This document shows, in pieces, positions 35,016-44,501 of a stretch of DNA of 64,000 nucleotides. Both the position numbers and the translations under genes were made by a program. The notes beneath the pieces were generated by a model. The model did not search any database. It worked only from the letters and a program-made list of their open reading frames with translations, and was not told the origin of the DNA. Every line of letters starts with the position of its first letter. The stretch's first letter is position 1. Source of the DNA: Pollutimonas bauzanensis_A (GTDB taxonomy: Bacteria; Pseudomonadota; Gammaproteobacteria; Burkholderiales; Burkholderiaceae_B); contig NZ_JBEBUX010000002.1 in NCBI RefSeq assembly GCF_040393045.1, positions 14,172 through 78,171 on the forward strand, written 5' to 3'.

Positions 35016-36584
35016 CTACTTGCTTTCAGGCTCATTGAGCTCGCCGAGGCCTAAATCGCCTTCTGCGTCATCCTGAACGCTAATGGAAGCCTCTAATTCC
35101 TGAATTGGAGTCTCGACAGCTTGCTGTAAGACTTTTTCAGCAACAACAGGCTTGCTTCGTTCGAGCACAGCGGCAAAGAAGCCATCGGTGCCGTGAATAT
35201 CCGGCCGCATGACTAAAAACGGCCCTTGAAGTGTCAGATTTTTGCAACGATCCGTCACGATATTGCTGGCATCAAGAAGCGTAAATTCAGGATTTTCGGC
35301 TAAAAACCCCTCAATTTGGTCTTGATTCTCTTCCGGCAAGATGCTGCACGTGGCATATACCAACCGCCCGCCCGGCGCCACGCAACGAGAAGCCTGACGC
35401 AGAATACTGGCCTGCATGGCACACAGTTCTTGCAGGGACTCGGGATGCATGCGCCATTTAAGATCGGGATTGCGCCTTAGGGTACCCAAGCCGCTGCAAG
35501 GCGCATCCACCAGAACCCGGTGTGCCTTGCCACGCAATCGTTTCACACGTTGATCGTTATCTGGATTGATGACCACCGGAACAATATTGGACAAACCGCT
35601 ACGGGCAAAGCGCGGCTTGGCCTTGGCCAACCGCGCGGCGGACACATCAAAGGCGTACAAGCGGCCAGTGGATCGCATCAGCGCGCCCAATAACAGCGTT
35701 TTCCCGCCCGCCCCCGCGCAATAGTCAATAATCATTTCGCCCCGCTTGGGGGCCACCAGCGCTGCCAGGATCTGGCTGCCTTCGTCCTGGACTTCGATTT
35801 CGCCTTTTTCGAACATCGGCCACCTGTTGATAGGCGGCCTTCCCTGCATGCGTATGCCCCACGGAGAATAAGGCGTCGGCACGGGATCAAAGCGCAAGCC
35901 AGCGCCACTGCGCAACAACGCGAGCATTTCATCGCGATCCGCCTTGAGCGGATTGATACGCAGATCCAAAGGCGCAGATTTGTTCAGCGCCTGTATTAGG
36001 GAATCCGCATCGTCCAGCGTTGACAAACGCTCATCCAGCCAGTCTGGCAAGCTATCGCGCACAGCGCGCGACAAGCTATTGACGTCAATACGCTGGACAT
36101 GTTCGAGCCATTGCTGCTCGGTCTCGGACAAGCCAAGATCCAGGACTGCCTTGTCGAATACCGACGCAAGGCCCAACACGGCCAAGCGGCGTGCCGCTGG
36201 GCCACTGCCACTTTCCGCAAATTGACGATAGCGGCGCAGGTGGCGCAGCACATCGAACACCGCTTCAGCTACTTCGCCACGATCACGTGCACCCAATTTA
36301 GGATTGGCCCGCAACCACCGGGACAGCACCGCATCAGCGGGGAATTTCCACTGGAGTATTTCACCCAGCACCGACCGTACCTGATCGATGCGGACAGCAG
36401 CCATGACATAAGGCCGGGGCACATAGGTGCCGCCCTCGCCTTGCCGAGTGGGCGCTGCGGCGTCCCTGACTGGGGTGTAACGGTCACGCTGATGGCCGGA
36501 GCGGGCGCCGCCCCTTTCATGCTCTTGCCTGCCAGGCGCAGCTTTTTTGCCCTGCGCGCGCCGAGGCTTGTCTGTACTATTCAT
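35016..36584 (-). CDS. rsmB: 16S rRNA cytosine-C5 methyltransferase (RsmB/Fmu family)
   Basis: The 522-residue protein has an Arg/Gly-rich tail (residues 1-60), a NusB-like helical domain (about 62-200) and the Rossmann methyltransferase core: SAM motif YCAGAGGKTLLL, motif IV VDAPCSGLGTLRRNPD with the releasing Cys, and motif VI ATCSILPEENQDQ with the catalytic Cys. It methylates C967-type positions in 16S rRNA. It is longer than E. coli RsmB (429) because of the basic N-terminal and acidic C-terminal tails. A shorter start at MAAVRIDQ is possible. It lies 2 bp after purN. Confidence 0.86.
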   Translation of the reverse strand: MNSTDKPRRAQGKKAAPGRQEHERGGARSGHQRDRYTPVRDAAAPTRQGEGGTYVPRPYVMAAVRIDQVRSVLGEILQWKFPADAVLSRWLRANPKLGARDRGEVAEAVFDVLRHLRRYRQFAESGSGPAARRLAVLGLASVFDKAVLDLGLSETEQQWLEHVQRIDVNSLSRAVRDSLPDWLDERLSTLDDADSLIQALNKSAPLDLRINPLKADRDEMLALLRSGAGLRFDPVPTPYSPWGIRMQGRPPINRWPMFEKGEIEVQDEGSQILAALVAPKRGEMIIDYCAGAGGKTLLLGALMRSTGRLYAFDVSAARLAKAKPRFARSGLSNIVPVVINPDNDQRVKRLRGKAHRVLVDAPCSGLGTLRRNPDLKWRMHPESLQELCAMQASILRQASRCVAPGGRLVYATCSILPEENQDQIEGFLAENPEFTLLDASNIVTDRCKNLTLQGPFLVMRPDIHGTDGFFAAVLERSKPVVAEKVLQQAVETPIQELEASISVQDDAEGDLGLGELNEPESK

Positions 36585-36586
36585 GT

Positions 36587-37273
36587 TTACCTTTGTGATG
36601 GCTCGACGCCTTGTGGCGTCAGGACGAAGGAGCGGCTGGCGACGCCGCGCACTTGAACGCGCTGCATGGCATCGAGCGAAATGAGCCCTTCGGCCAGCCA
36701 GCGTACCACGTTCGCATATAAATGGTGTTCGATTTGCAGCACACGACCGGCCAGGTTATCGGGAGTATCGCCGGACAATACCGGTACGACGCCCTGGGCG
36801 ATAATAGGCCCGTGATCCAATACCGGCGTCACAAAATGCACGGTACTGCCGTGCCACTGCACGCCCATGGCCAGCGCCTGCTGATGCGTATGCAACCCCG
36901 GAAAAGCTGGCAGCAACGAAGGATGGATATTAATCAACTTGCCATTGTAGCGCTCGACGAATGCCGGCGTCAGTACCCGCATGAAGCCAGCCAGCAACAC
37001 ATAATCAGGTCGATAAGCATCAATCGCATCCGCCAGCGCGGTATCGAACTCATCCCGAGATGAATAGTCCCGATGGGGCACCACAGCAGTCACGATGCCT
37101 TGCTCGCGCGCCCAGGCGATACCGCCGGCATCAGCCTTGTTGGAGATAACAGCGCAAATGGCAGCCGGCAGCGCCTGATTACGCACTGCGTTGACGATAG
37201 CCTGCATATTGGTGCCGCGGCCGGAAATCAGCACGACGAGACGGCAACCAGTGGTAGAAGATGCACCCAACAC
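36587..37273 (-). CDS. purN: Phosphoribosylglycinamide formyltransferase PurN
   Basis: The 228-residue enzyme uses 10-formyl-tetrahydrofolate to formylate GAR in purine synthesis. It has the N-terminal LVVLISGRGTNMQAI, the active-site Asn/His region NIHPSLLPAFPGLHTHQQAL (about residue 105-125) and the Asp in HFVTPVLDHGPIIAQ. A GTG start at 37273 with an AGGA element 7 bases upstream is preferred over the longer open frame, which would run into ribF. It is divergent from ribF with about 44 bp between starts. Confidence 0.94.
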   Translation of the reverse strand: MLGASSTTGCRLVVLISGRGTNMQAIVNAVRNQALPAAICAVISNKADAGGIAWAREQGIVTAVVPHRDYSSRDEFDTALADAIDAYRPDYVLLAGFMRVLTPAFVERYNGKLINIHPSLLPAFPGLHTHQQALAMGVQWHGSTVHFVTPVLDHGPIIAQGVVPVLSGDTPDNLAGRVLQIEHHLYANVVRWLAEGLISLDAMQRVQVRGVASRSFVLTPQGVEPSQR

Positions 37274-37317
37274 AATAATTCCTGAGTAAGTTGACGCAAA
37301 ATTGTAAACTCTCGGGT

Positions 37318-38283
37318 GTGAAAGCATCTTCCAGAATTTATCGCACCCTTCCCCGCTACGATACCCAGCAACCCAGCGCGGTAACTATCGGCAACTTCGA
37401 CGGCGTCCATCGCGGGCACCAGGCTATCCTTGCGCGCGTGCACGAATCAGCGCAAGAGCGAGGCCTGGCCTCTACCGTGATGACTTTCGAGCCCCATCCA
37501 CGCGCCTATTTTGCACGACGTGGTCAACGGCCCGAACTGATTCCAACCCAGATCAGCAGTCTGCGCGACAAGGTCCAAGCCTTACAGGCGCATCAGGTCA
37601 ACCAGCTAGTGCTGGAACGCTTTAACCAGGCGCTGGCTGATATGTCGGCAGAAGACTTTATAGAACAGTTGCTGGTGCGCGGCCTGAATACGCGCTGGCT
37701 ACTGGTGGGCGAAGACTTCCGGTATGGCCACAAGCGTAGCGGCGACATAGACTTGTTGCGCCGCGCAGGCAAGCAATACGGATTCGACGTCGAAACCATA
37801 GCGGATATCGCGGACGAGCACGGCCATCGTATATCCAGTTCTGAAGTCCGCACTGCGTTGGCCGTTGGCAACCTGGAACGGGCTGAACACCTGCTTGGCC
37901 GCAGCTACCGGATCACCGGCCATGTCATCCATGGCCAAAAACTCGGGCGCACGATAGGCTACCCCACGCTGAATGTAAAAGTACCGCTGCAATGCGCCGC
38001 CCGCTCGGGCGTGTATGTGGTGCGGGCGCACGGCCTGGCGGCCCATCCCATCAACGGTGTTGCCAGCCTGGGGGTGCGGCCAACCATCTCGCACGGAGGC
38101 CGCCTGATGCTCGAAGCGCATCTGCTGGACTGCCAGGTGGACGCATACGGTAAACTCGCAGGTATTGAATTCCTACAGTACCTGCGGGACGAAGAAAAAT
38201 TTCCCGACCTTCCCACAATGATCGCTGCCATCGACCAAGATGTACAAAGCGCTCGCGACTATTTTGCCTTCCATGGACTATAG
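37318..38283 (+). CDS. ribF: Bifunctional riboflavin kinase / FAD synthetase RibF
   Basis: The 321-residue enzyme makes FMN and FAD. The N-terminal nucleotidyltransferase domain has VTIGNFDGVHRGHQAIL and RISSSEVRTALAVG; the C-terminal riboflavin kinase domain has GHVIHGQKLGRTIGYPTLN (about residue 200) and the terminal FLRDEEKFP-like element (LQYLRDEEKFPDL). A GTG start at 37318 is chosen; an earlier TTG at 37291 is possible. Its 3' end overlaps the ileS start by 11 bp, as in the common ribF-ileS-lspA order. Confidence 0.94.
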   Translation: MKASSRIYRTLPRYDTQQPSAVTIGNFDGVHRGHQAILARVHESAQERGLASTVMTFEPHPRAYFARRGQRPELIPTQISSLRDKVQALQAHQVNQLVLERFNQALADMSAEDFIEQLLVRGLNTRWLLVGEDFRYGHKRSGDIDLLRRAGKQYGFDVETIADIADEHGHRISSSEVRTALAVGNLERAEHLLGRSYRITGHVIHGQKLGRTIGYPTLNVKVPLQCAARSGVYVVRAHGLAAHPINGVASLGVRPTISHGGRLMLEAHLLDCQVDAYGKLAGIEFLQYLRDEEKFPDLPTMIAAIDQDVQSARDYFAFHGL

Positions 38284-41110
38284 AAACACCTTAAACTTGC
38301 CCGAAACCCCCTTCCCCATGCGGGGAGACCTTGCTAAACGCGAACCCGGCTGGATTGCCCAATGGGAAGAGAAAAAGGTTTACGCCGCCATACGCGATGC
38401 CAGCAAAGGTCGACCAAAATTCATCTTGCACGATGGCCCGCCGTACGCCAACGGCGACATCCATATCGGTCATGCAGTCAACAAAGTGCTGAAAGACATT
38501 ATCGTCAAGAGCCGCGCCATGGCGGGCTACGATGCCGTGTATGTGCCCGGCTGGGATTGCCATGGCATGCCTATCGAGATCCAGATCGAAAAAAAATACG
38601 GCAAGCATTTGCCGGTGGCCGAGGTACAGTCCAAAGCACGTGCCTATGCTTATGAACAAATCGATCGTCAACGCAAAGACTTCAAACGCCTGGGCGTACT
38701 GGCTGATTGGGAACGCCCCTATCTGACCATGAACTTCAGCAACGAAGCCGATGAGCTGCGTTCGCTGGCCCGCATCTTTGAGAAAGGCTATGTGTTCCGG
38801 GGCCTGAAACCGGTCAACTGGTGTTTTGATTGTGGTTCGGCATTGGCCGAAGCCGAAGTTGAATACGCCGACCGCAAAGACCCGTCGGTTCACGTCGCAT
38901 TCAAGTTCGGCGACAAAACCAAACTGGCACATGCTTTCGGGCTGACACAAGTCGACGATGGCGCAATCGTCATCTGGACCACCACGCCCTGGACGCTGCC
39001 CGCCAACCAGGCGCTGAATGTCCATCCTGATATCGACTATGCCCTGGTTCAGCTTGACCAGCCACGCAGTACCGGTTCGTTGCTGCTGCTGGCAAAAGAC
39101 CTGGTTGCGTCCTGCCTGGAAGAATGGAAGCTCAGCGGCAAGGTAATCGCTACAGCCAAGGGCGATGCGCTGACGAACCTCGAGTTCAAGCACCCGCTCT
39201 ACGACGCGCATGAAGGCTATCAGCGCATGTCGCCCGTCTATCTGGGCGACTATGTCACGCTGGACTCCGGTACAGGCGTTGTGCACTCCGCCCCCGCTTA
39301 CGGTATTGAAGACTTTGTGTCATGCAAGACACACGGCCTTGCCGACGACCAAATCATCAGCCCAGTCATGGGTGACGGCCACTACGTTCAAAGCCTGCCG
39401 CTATTTGGCGGGCTAATGATCTGGAAGGCCAATCCTCTTATTGTCCAAGCGCTGCAAGATGCTGGCAGCCTGTTGCATACCGAACAATATGTGCACAGCT
39501 ACATGCACTGTTGGCGCCACAAGACACCTATCATTTATCGCGCTACCAGCCAATGGTTTGCCGGCATGGATCGCAAGCCTGTCGCAGGCAAAACCTTGCG
39601 CGAAACGGCGCTGGAAGGCATCGATAATACCGAGTTCTTCCCCGCATGGGGCCGAGCCCGCCTGCATGCCATGATAGCCAATCGTCCAGACTGGACCTTG
39701 TCCCGGCAACGCCAGTGGGGTGTACCCATGGCCTTCTTCGTGCACAAGGAAACAGGCGAAGTTCATCCACGCACTGTCGAGCTGATGGAGCAAATTGCCC
39801 AGCGCATCGAACAACACGGTATCGAAGCGTGGCAGTCGCTGGATCCCGCCGAGCTGCTAGGCGACGAAGCAAGCCAGTACGAAAAGAACCGCGATACCCT
39901 TGATGTATGGTTCGACTCGGGCACCACGCACGCCACGGTGCTGGGCGGCCAGGACCACAGCGTAAAAGGCTCCCACGCCGATGTGCTGTCATGGCCGGCC
40001 GACCTGTATCTGGAAGGCTCAGACCAGCACCGGGGCTGGTTCCACTCGTCGCTGTTGACCAGTTGCATGCTGTATGGCCGTCCGCCCTACAAAGCCTTGC
40101 TGACACACGGCTTCGTGGTCGATGGTCAAGGCCGGAAAATGAGCAAATCGGTAGGCAACGTCATTGGGCCTCAAAAGATTTCCGATTCGCTAGGCGCCGA
40201 AATTCTGCGCCTATGGACCGCTTCCACCGATTATTCAGGTGAACTGTCCATTTCGGACGAAATTCTTAAACGTGTGGTCGAGGGCTATCGACGCATCCGC
40301 AACACACTCAAGTTCCTGTTGGGCAACCTGCAAGACTTCAATGTAGCCAGCGACGCAGTCGAACTTGAACATATGTTCGAGATAGACCGCTATGCTTTGG
40401 CCATGACGGCGGCGATGCAAGCCGACACCTTGGCCAATTACAAGCGCTACGAGTTCCACCCAATTGTGTCTCGCCTGCAAATTTTCTGCTCCGAAGACCT
40501 TGGCGCGTTCTACCTGGACGTCCTGAAAGACCGTCTGTACACCGCGGGCAAAGACAGCGTGGCGCGCCGTTCCGCCCAAACGGCAATACATCACATCACG
40601 CACGCCCTGATCAAGCTGCTGGCGCCAATCGTGTCGTTTACGGCAGAAGAGGCCTGGAATGACTTGCATACGGGCCGCGACATGCCCAGTATCTTTACCG
40701 AGCTCTTCCACGCCTTGCCCGATCAAGTCGATGCGCAATTGCTGCGTAACAAATGGGATCGTCTGCGTGAAATTCGCGCCGATGTGATGCGCAAGATCGA
40801 AGAAGTCCGCACGGCGGGCGATATCGGTTCGTCGCTTGCCGCCGAACTGGATATCTACGCCACGGGCGACGACCACACATTGCTTGCAAGTCTGGGAGAC
40901 GACTTGCGCTTCGTCCTGATCGTATCGCGCGCCAGCCTGCATGCTGGCGAAGGCGCCTTGCGCATCACAGTCAGCCCAACCACACATCAGAAGTGTGAAC
41001 GCTGCTGGCATCATCGCGACGATGTCGGCGCCGATCCGGAACACCCCGCTATTTGTGGGCGTTGCACCACCAACCTGTTTGGCCTGGGTGAACTGCGTCA
41101 CTATGCCTAA
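38273..41110 (+). CDS. ileS: Isoleucyl-tRNA synthetase IleS
   Basis: The 945-residue class I synthetase has the HIGH-like motif DGPPYANGDIHIGHAVNK (about residue 57), an editing domain (VIWTTTPWTLPANQALNVHP), the KMSKS motif (GRKMSKSVGNVIGP, about residue 622) and a C-terminal zinc finger with cysteines in KCERCWHHR and ICGRCTTNL. The start MDYRNTLNLPETPFPMRG at 38273 fits the family and overlaps ribF. Its stop region overlaps the lspA start. Confidence 0.97.
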   Translation: MDYRNTLNLPETPFPMRGDLAKREPGWIAQWEEKKVYAAIRDASKGRPKFILHDGPPYANGDIHIGHAVNKVLKDIIVKSRAMAGYDAVYVPGWDCHGMPIEIQIEKKYGKHLPVAEVQSKARAYAYEQIDRQRKDFKRLGVLADWERPYLTMNFSNEADELRSLARIFEKGYVFRGLKPVNWCFDCGSALAEAEVEYADRKDPSVHVAFKFGDKTKLAHAFGLTQVDDGAIVIWTTTPWTLPANQALNVHPDIDYALVQLDQPRSTGSLLLLAKDLVASCLEEWKLSGKVIATAKGDALTNLEFKHPLYDAHEGYQRMSPVYLGDYVTLDSGTGVVHSAPAYGIEDFVSCKTHGLADDQIISPVMGDGHYVQSLPLFGGLMIWKANPLIVQALQDAGSLLHTEQYVHSYMHCWRHKTPIIYRATSQWFAGMDRKPVAGKTLRETALEGIDNTEFFPAWGRARLHAMIANRPDWTLSRQRQWGVPMAFFVHKETGEVHPRTVELMEQIAQRIEQHGIEAWQSLDPAELLGDEASQYEKNRDTLDVWFDSGTTHATVLGGQDHSVKGSHADVLSWPADLYLEGSDQHRGWFHSSLLTSCMLYGRPPYKALLTHGFVVDGQGRKMSKSVGNVIGPQKISDSLGAEILRLWTASTDYSGELSISDEILKRVVEGYRRIRNTLKFLLGNLQDFNVASDAVELEHMFEIDRYALAMTAAMQADTLANYKRYEFHPIVSRLQIFCSEDLGAFYLDVLKDRLYTAGKDSVARRSAQTAIHHITHALIKLLAPIVSFTAEEAWNDLHTGRDMPSIFTELFHALPDQVDAQLLRNKWDRLREIRADVMRKIEEVRTAGDIGSSLAAELDIYATGDDHTLLASLGDDLRFVLIVSRASLHAGEGALRITVSPTTHQKCERCWHHRDDVGADPEHPAICGRCTTNLFGLGELRHYA

Positions 41111-41639
41111 GCCCCAAACCGGCACGCTTACCCAGTCTCCAAAAGCAGTACGCTTTTGGAGCTGGATAGCGGGTGCATTCCTGATCATCGTGCTCGACCA
41201 GATCACCAAAATCTATTTCGAAGGGAATTTGCAGTACGGCGAGCGCTGGCATGTACTGCCTTTCTTCGACTTCACCTTGCTCTATAACCCGGGCGCCGCC
41301 TTCAGCTTTCTGGCCGATAGCCAAGGATGGCAACGCTGGTTTTTCACCGCCATCGCGCTCGGAGCCACTGGCCTTATTGTTTACTTGCTGCGGCGCAGCC
41401 CCACACAAACCTTGTTCTGCGCATCGCTCATGTGCATTCTGGGCGGGGCCGTAGGGAATGTCATTGACCGCGTGCAGCACGGCCATGTGATTGATTTTCT
41501 ATTGTTCTACTGGAACAACTGGTATTTTCCGGCTTTTAATGTGGCCGACATTGCCATCACTTGCGGCGCAATTCTGCTCGTACTGGACGAATTGTTGCGC
41601 ATGCGTCGCCACAAGCGCAAACCCGAAGAACCAGCCTGA
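41103..41639 (+). CDS. lspA: Lipoprotein signal peptidase LspA
   Basis: The 178-residue inner-membrane aspartyl protease (signal peptidase II) has four hydrophobic helices and the conserved VLDQITKIY, YNPGAAFSFL, the catalytic Asp in GAVGNVIDRVQHGHVIDF and the second catalytic Asp in FPAFNVADIAITCG. It cleaves prolipoproteins after diacylglyceryl modification; PqiC in this window is one likely client. The ATG at 41103 lies within the end of ileS (8-bp overlap). Confidence 0.97.
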   Translation: MPKPQTGTLTQSPKAVRFWSWIAGAFLIIVLDQITKIYFEGNLQYGERWHVLPFFDFTLLYNPGAAFSFLADSQGWQRWFFTAIALGATGLIVYLLRRSPTQTLFCASLMCILGGAVGNVIDRVQHGHVIDFLLFYWNNWYFPAFNVADIAITCGAILLVLDELLRMRRHKRKPEEPA

Positions 41640-41665
41640 CCTCATAACATAAGGCGAACGCCCTC

Positions 41666-42862
41666 ATGCTAGAACTCGCACAGAAACGCATTGTCCTGGG
41701 CCTGACCGGGGGCATTGCCTGCTACAAAATAGCCGAATTCGTTCGCCGTGCCCAAGACTTGGGCGCCGTGATCGACGTGGTCATGACCGAGGCGGCTACC
41801 CACTTCATTACTCCGGTGACGATGCAGGCATTGTCGGGACGCCCGGTATTCCTTGATGCCTGGGATAACCGCGTGCCCAACAATATGGCGCATATCAACC
41901 TGACCCGAGGCGCCGACGCCATTTTCATTGCGCCAGCCAGCACTGACTTCATCGCAAAACTGGCTCATGGTCTTGCTGACGACCTGCTCTCTACCCTGTG
42001 CGTGGCCAAAGGCAACTGCCCACTGCTGGTGGCTCCCGCCATGAATCGGGAAATGTGGCTGCACCCGGCAACCCAACGCAATGTCGCCCAAATTAAGGCC
42101 GATGGCGTTGCCATTCTTGGGCCTGCCGAAGGCGATCAAGCCTGCGGCGAGGTCGGTAGCGGTCGCATGCTTGAACCTAACGAACTGCTTGCCGAGCTCG
42201 TTGCTTTTTTCCAGCCCAAAGTGCTGGCAGGCAAGCGCGTGCTTATCACCGCGGGTCCGACGTCAGAAAAAATCGATCCAGTTCGTGTGATTACCAACCG
42301 GTCATCCGGAAAAATGGGTTATGCCATTGCCCAGGCCGCCCGCGAAGCCGGCGCGCAAGTCACCCTGATTTCCGGCGCCACGGCCTTACCGGCACCGTAT
42401 GGCGTGCTTCGCTTGAATGCAGAGAGCGCCTTGGATATGCATGCCGCCGTCATGGCCGAAGCATCTGGTGCCGACATTTTCATCTCCGTGGCCGCTGTCG
42501 CCGACTGGCGCGTAGTCAATGTCAGTAACAACAAACTGAAGAAAACAGCTTCCGGACAGGCCCCTGAGCTTGAGTTCGCGCAGAACCCGGACATTCTGGC
42601 CGACGTTGCCAAACTGCCCTCGGGCCCATGGTGCGTGGGCTTTGCCGCCGAAACAGAAAATCTGCTGGAATATGCCGAAGCCAAGCGCAAGCGCAAGGGA
42701 GTGCCTTTGCTGGTCGGGAACCTGGCTCAACAAGCGATGAACGCCGAATCGACTGAACTGGTGTTATTCGACGAGACCGGGCACAAGACCCTGCCTGCCC
42801 AGCCAAAAATAAATGCTGCACGGCAGTTGATCAAGGCAATTGCACAACGTATGCCTGGTTGA
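41666..42862 (+). CDS. coaBC: Phosphopantothenoylcysteine decarboxylase / phosphopantothenate-cysteine ligase CoaBC
   Basis: The 398-residue bifunctional enzyme of coenzyme A synthesis has an N-terminal flavin decarboxylase domain (LGLTGGIACYKIAEFVRRA, active His region NMAHINLTRGAD, LVAPAMNREMW). The C-terminal ligase domain (from VLITAGPTSEKIDPVRVITNRSSGKMGYAIA, about residue 190) has the VAAVADWR motif. The length is standard. It follows lspA by 26 bp and precedes dut, an arrangement common in proteobacteria. Confidence 0.96.
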   Translation: MLELAQKRIVLGLTGGIACYKIAEFVRRAQDLGAVIDVVMTEAATHFITPVTMQALSGRPVFLDAWDNRVPNNMAHINLTRGADAIFIAPASTDFIAKLAHGLADDLLSTLCVAKGNCPLLVAPAMNREMWLHPATQRNVAQIKADGVAILGPAEGDQACGEVGSGRMLEPNELLAELVAFFQPKVLAGKRVLITAGPTSEKIDPVRVITNRSSGKMGYAIAQAAREAGAQVTLISGATALPAPYGVLRLNAESALDMHAAVMAEASGADIFISVAAVADWRVVNVSNNKLKKTASGQAPELEFAQNPDILADVAKLPSGPWCVGFAAETENLLEYAEAKRKRKGVPLLVGNLAQQAMNAESTELVLFDETGHKTLPAQPKINAARQLIKAIAQRMPG

Positions 42863-42939
42863 AGCGCGTCCGGAACGGATCAGTACACACTTTCAGGCTA
42901 CCCGGCCCTCCCCTCTATCTTCAAATACGACAAAAAATC

Positions 42940-43389
42940 ATGAGAAAAATCGCTCTTAAAATCCTTGACCCCCGCATGAACGACTATCTTCCCGCTTACG
43001 CCACAGGCGGATCTGCCGGGCTCGACCTGCGAGCATGCATAGATAAGCCTGTGACGCTGACCGCGGGGTCGACAGAATTAATACCGACGGGTCTGTCCAT
43101 ACATATCGCAGACCCTGCCTATGCGGCGGTTATCCTGCCTCGATCTGGACTGGGACATAAACACGGAATCGTCTTGGGCAATCTGGTCGGGCTTATCGAT
43201 TCGGACTATCAAGGCCCGTTGATGATTTCGGCCTGGAATCGCAGCCAGGAAGATTTTGTGTTGCAGCCTATGGAACGTTTGGCCCAGCTGGTTGTGGTGC
43301 CGGTTCAGCAGATCGAGTTCGAGATTGTGGATGAGTTCGAAGATAGCTCGAGGGGCGATGGCGGGTTTGGGAGTACGGGGCGGTCTTAA
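42940..43389 (+). CDS. dut: dUTP diphosphatase
   Basis: The 149-residue trimeric dUTPase has the five family motifs: GSAGLDLRA, PRSGLGHKHGIVLGN, GLIDSDYQGPLMIS, RLAQLVVVPV and the C-terminal P-loop-like RGDGGFGSTGRS. It removes dUTP and supplies dUMP. The ATG at 42940 matches the family length; the frame is open further upstream, overlapping coaBC. No strong ribosome site is seen. The gene converges on the LysR gene with a 1-bp gap. Confidence 0.96.
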   Translation: MRKIALKILDPRMNDYLPAYATGGSAGLDLRACIDKPVTLTAGSTELIPTGLSIHIADPAYAAVILPRSGLGHKHGIVLGNLVGLIDSDYQGPLMISAWNRSQEDFVLQPMERLAQLVVVPVQQIEFEIVDEFEDSSRGDGGFGSTGRS

Positions 43390-43390
43390 G

Positions 43391-44350
43391 TTAGGCGTGC
43401 GCAGGAACCGAGCACGGCCAGGCACCACACGCGACGAGATCATCTATTGTCTTGTGCAGAAGGTCCTGGACTTTAATCGCTGCGATCGACATAGGCAGTG
43501 TTGCCGATCTGCCAAGGTAAATTGAGCGGGTCATTTTGGGACTTTTGATTTGTAGCGCGAGAAGTCGGCCAGATGTCATAGGTTCGTTTATCGCAGCAAA
43601 CGACAATATGGTCGATCCGACACCAGCAACCGCAAGCTCAATCAGCTCGGGTATTGCGTTGACCTCTGCAATCACGTTTAGCGATACGCTCTCTTTTGAT
43701 AGATATTCCTCGATTCGCCGGCGCAAGCTGTGGGCTGTTGTCGGCAACACCATGGGAAGCGAGTCTATTGACTTCAGGGCAACGCCATCGGTAAGCATGG
43801 CGGGTGGAATCCGCAGATTCAATAGTTGATGTCTTGATGTAGCAAGCACCAACTCTTCGTCCATCAGATGACTGAACTGCAGCCGAGCATCATCTTCTGT
43901 GCCGAACGTCACGCCGATGTCTATCTGACCGCGCAATAATTGATCGGGAATGTACCCAGTACTCATTTCGACCATTTGAAGTCGAATTTTAGGCCATTGG
44001 CGTACAACGTTCTGAACAAGCGGAACCGTTACAAACTTGGCAACAGACTGGGGCAAAGCAATTGAAACGCGACCGCTAGGCTCGTCCACGGCGCTACGAA
44101 CATCCTCGCAGGCAACATCCACACGTCGCAGTATTCCCATGGCATGTACCAGAAACCTATCCCCTGCAGCGGTTAACGTTACTCCCCGTGCATGCCTGTC
44201 AAATAATGGGGTTCCCAGATGTTCCTCAAGCTGTTTGACCTGAACACTGAGTGCCGGCTGAGCGATATGCTGGCTCTCGGCAGCAGCGGATATTGAACCG
44301 GCCGACGCAACAGCAACAAAACTTCGCAGACTGCGTAGATCAAGGGTCAT
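43391..44350 (-). CDS. LysR-family transcriptional regulator
   Basis: The 319-residue LysR regulator has the N-terminal winged helix LRSFVAVASAGSISAAAESQHIAQPALSVQVKQLEEHLGTPLFDR and a C-terminal periplasmic-binding-protein-like effector domain (from about residue 90). The ATG at 44350 has GGAGG about 8 bases upstream. It is divergent from a Bug-family receptor gene. The shared 151-bp gap holds an AT-rich dyad that fits a LysR site, so it probably activates that operon in response to the imported carboxylate. Confidence 0.92.
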   Translation of the reverse strand: MTLDLRSLRSFVAVASAGSISAAAESQHIAQPALSVQVKQLEEHLGTPLFDRHARGVTLTAAGDRFLVHAMGILRRVDVACEDVRSAVDEPSGRVSIALPQSVAKFVTVPLVQNVVRQWPKIRLQMVEMSTGYIPDQLLRGQIDIGVTFGTEDDARLQFSHLMDEELVLATSRHQLLNLRIPPAMLTDGVALKSIDSLPMVLPTTAHSLRRRIEEYLSKESVSLNVIAEVNAIPELIELAVAGVGSTILSFAAINEPMTSGRLLALQIKSPKMTRSIYLGRSATLPMSIAAIKVQDLLHKTIDDLVACGAWPCSVPAHA

Positions 44351-44379
44351 TTGAGTTGCCTCCAAGGAATCGCTGACTA

Positions 44380-44402
44380 AGCTATATTAAATTATTATAG
44401 CT
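44380..44402. promoter_or_regulatory. Candidate LysR operator between the regulator and tctC-like gene
   Basis: The arms AGCTATA / TATAGCT are separated by a 9-base AT-rich centre. It contains a T-N11-A-type dyad and lies 30 bp upstream of the LysR start and about 100 bp upstream of the divergent gene, the usual place for a LysR recognition site. Confidence 0.58.
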
Positions 44403-44501
44403 GGCATTAAAAATTGGTCTTTGATATATATCTTGGGCACTGGCAGACTGCAAATGTGATTAGTCTGAATTAAAAATTTTTTATCGATAGAGGATGGAGA
44501 G

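Noticed and set aside
40235..41209. A 324-codon minus-strand frame over the end of ileS and start of lspA.
   Set aside because: It overlaps two certain genes and shows no domain.
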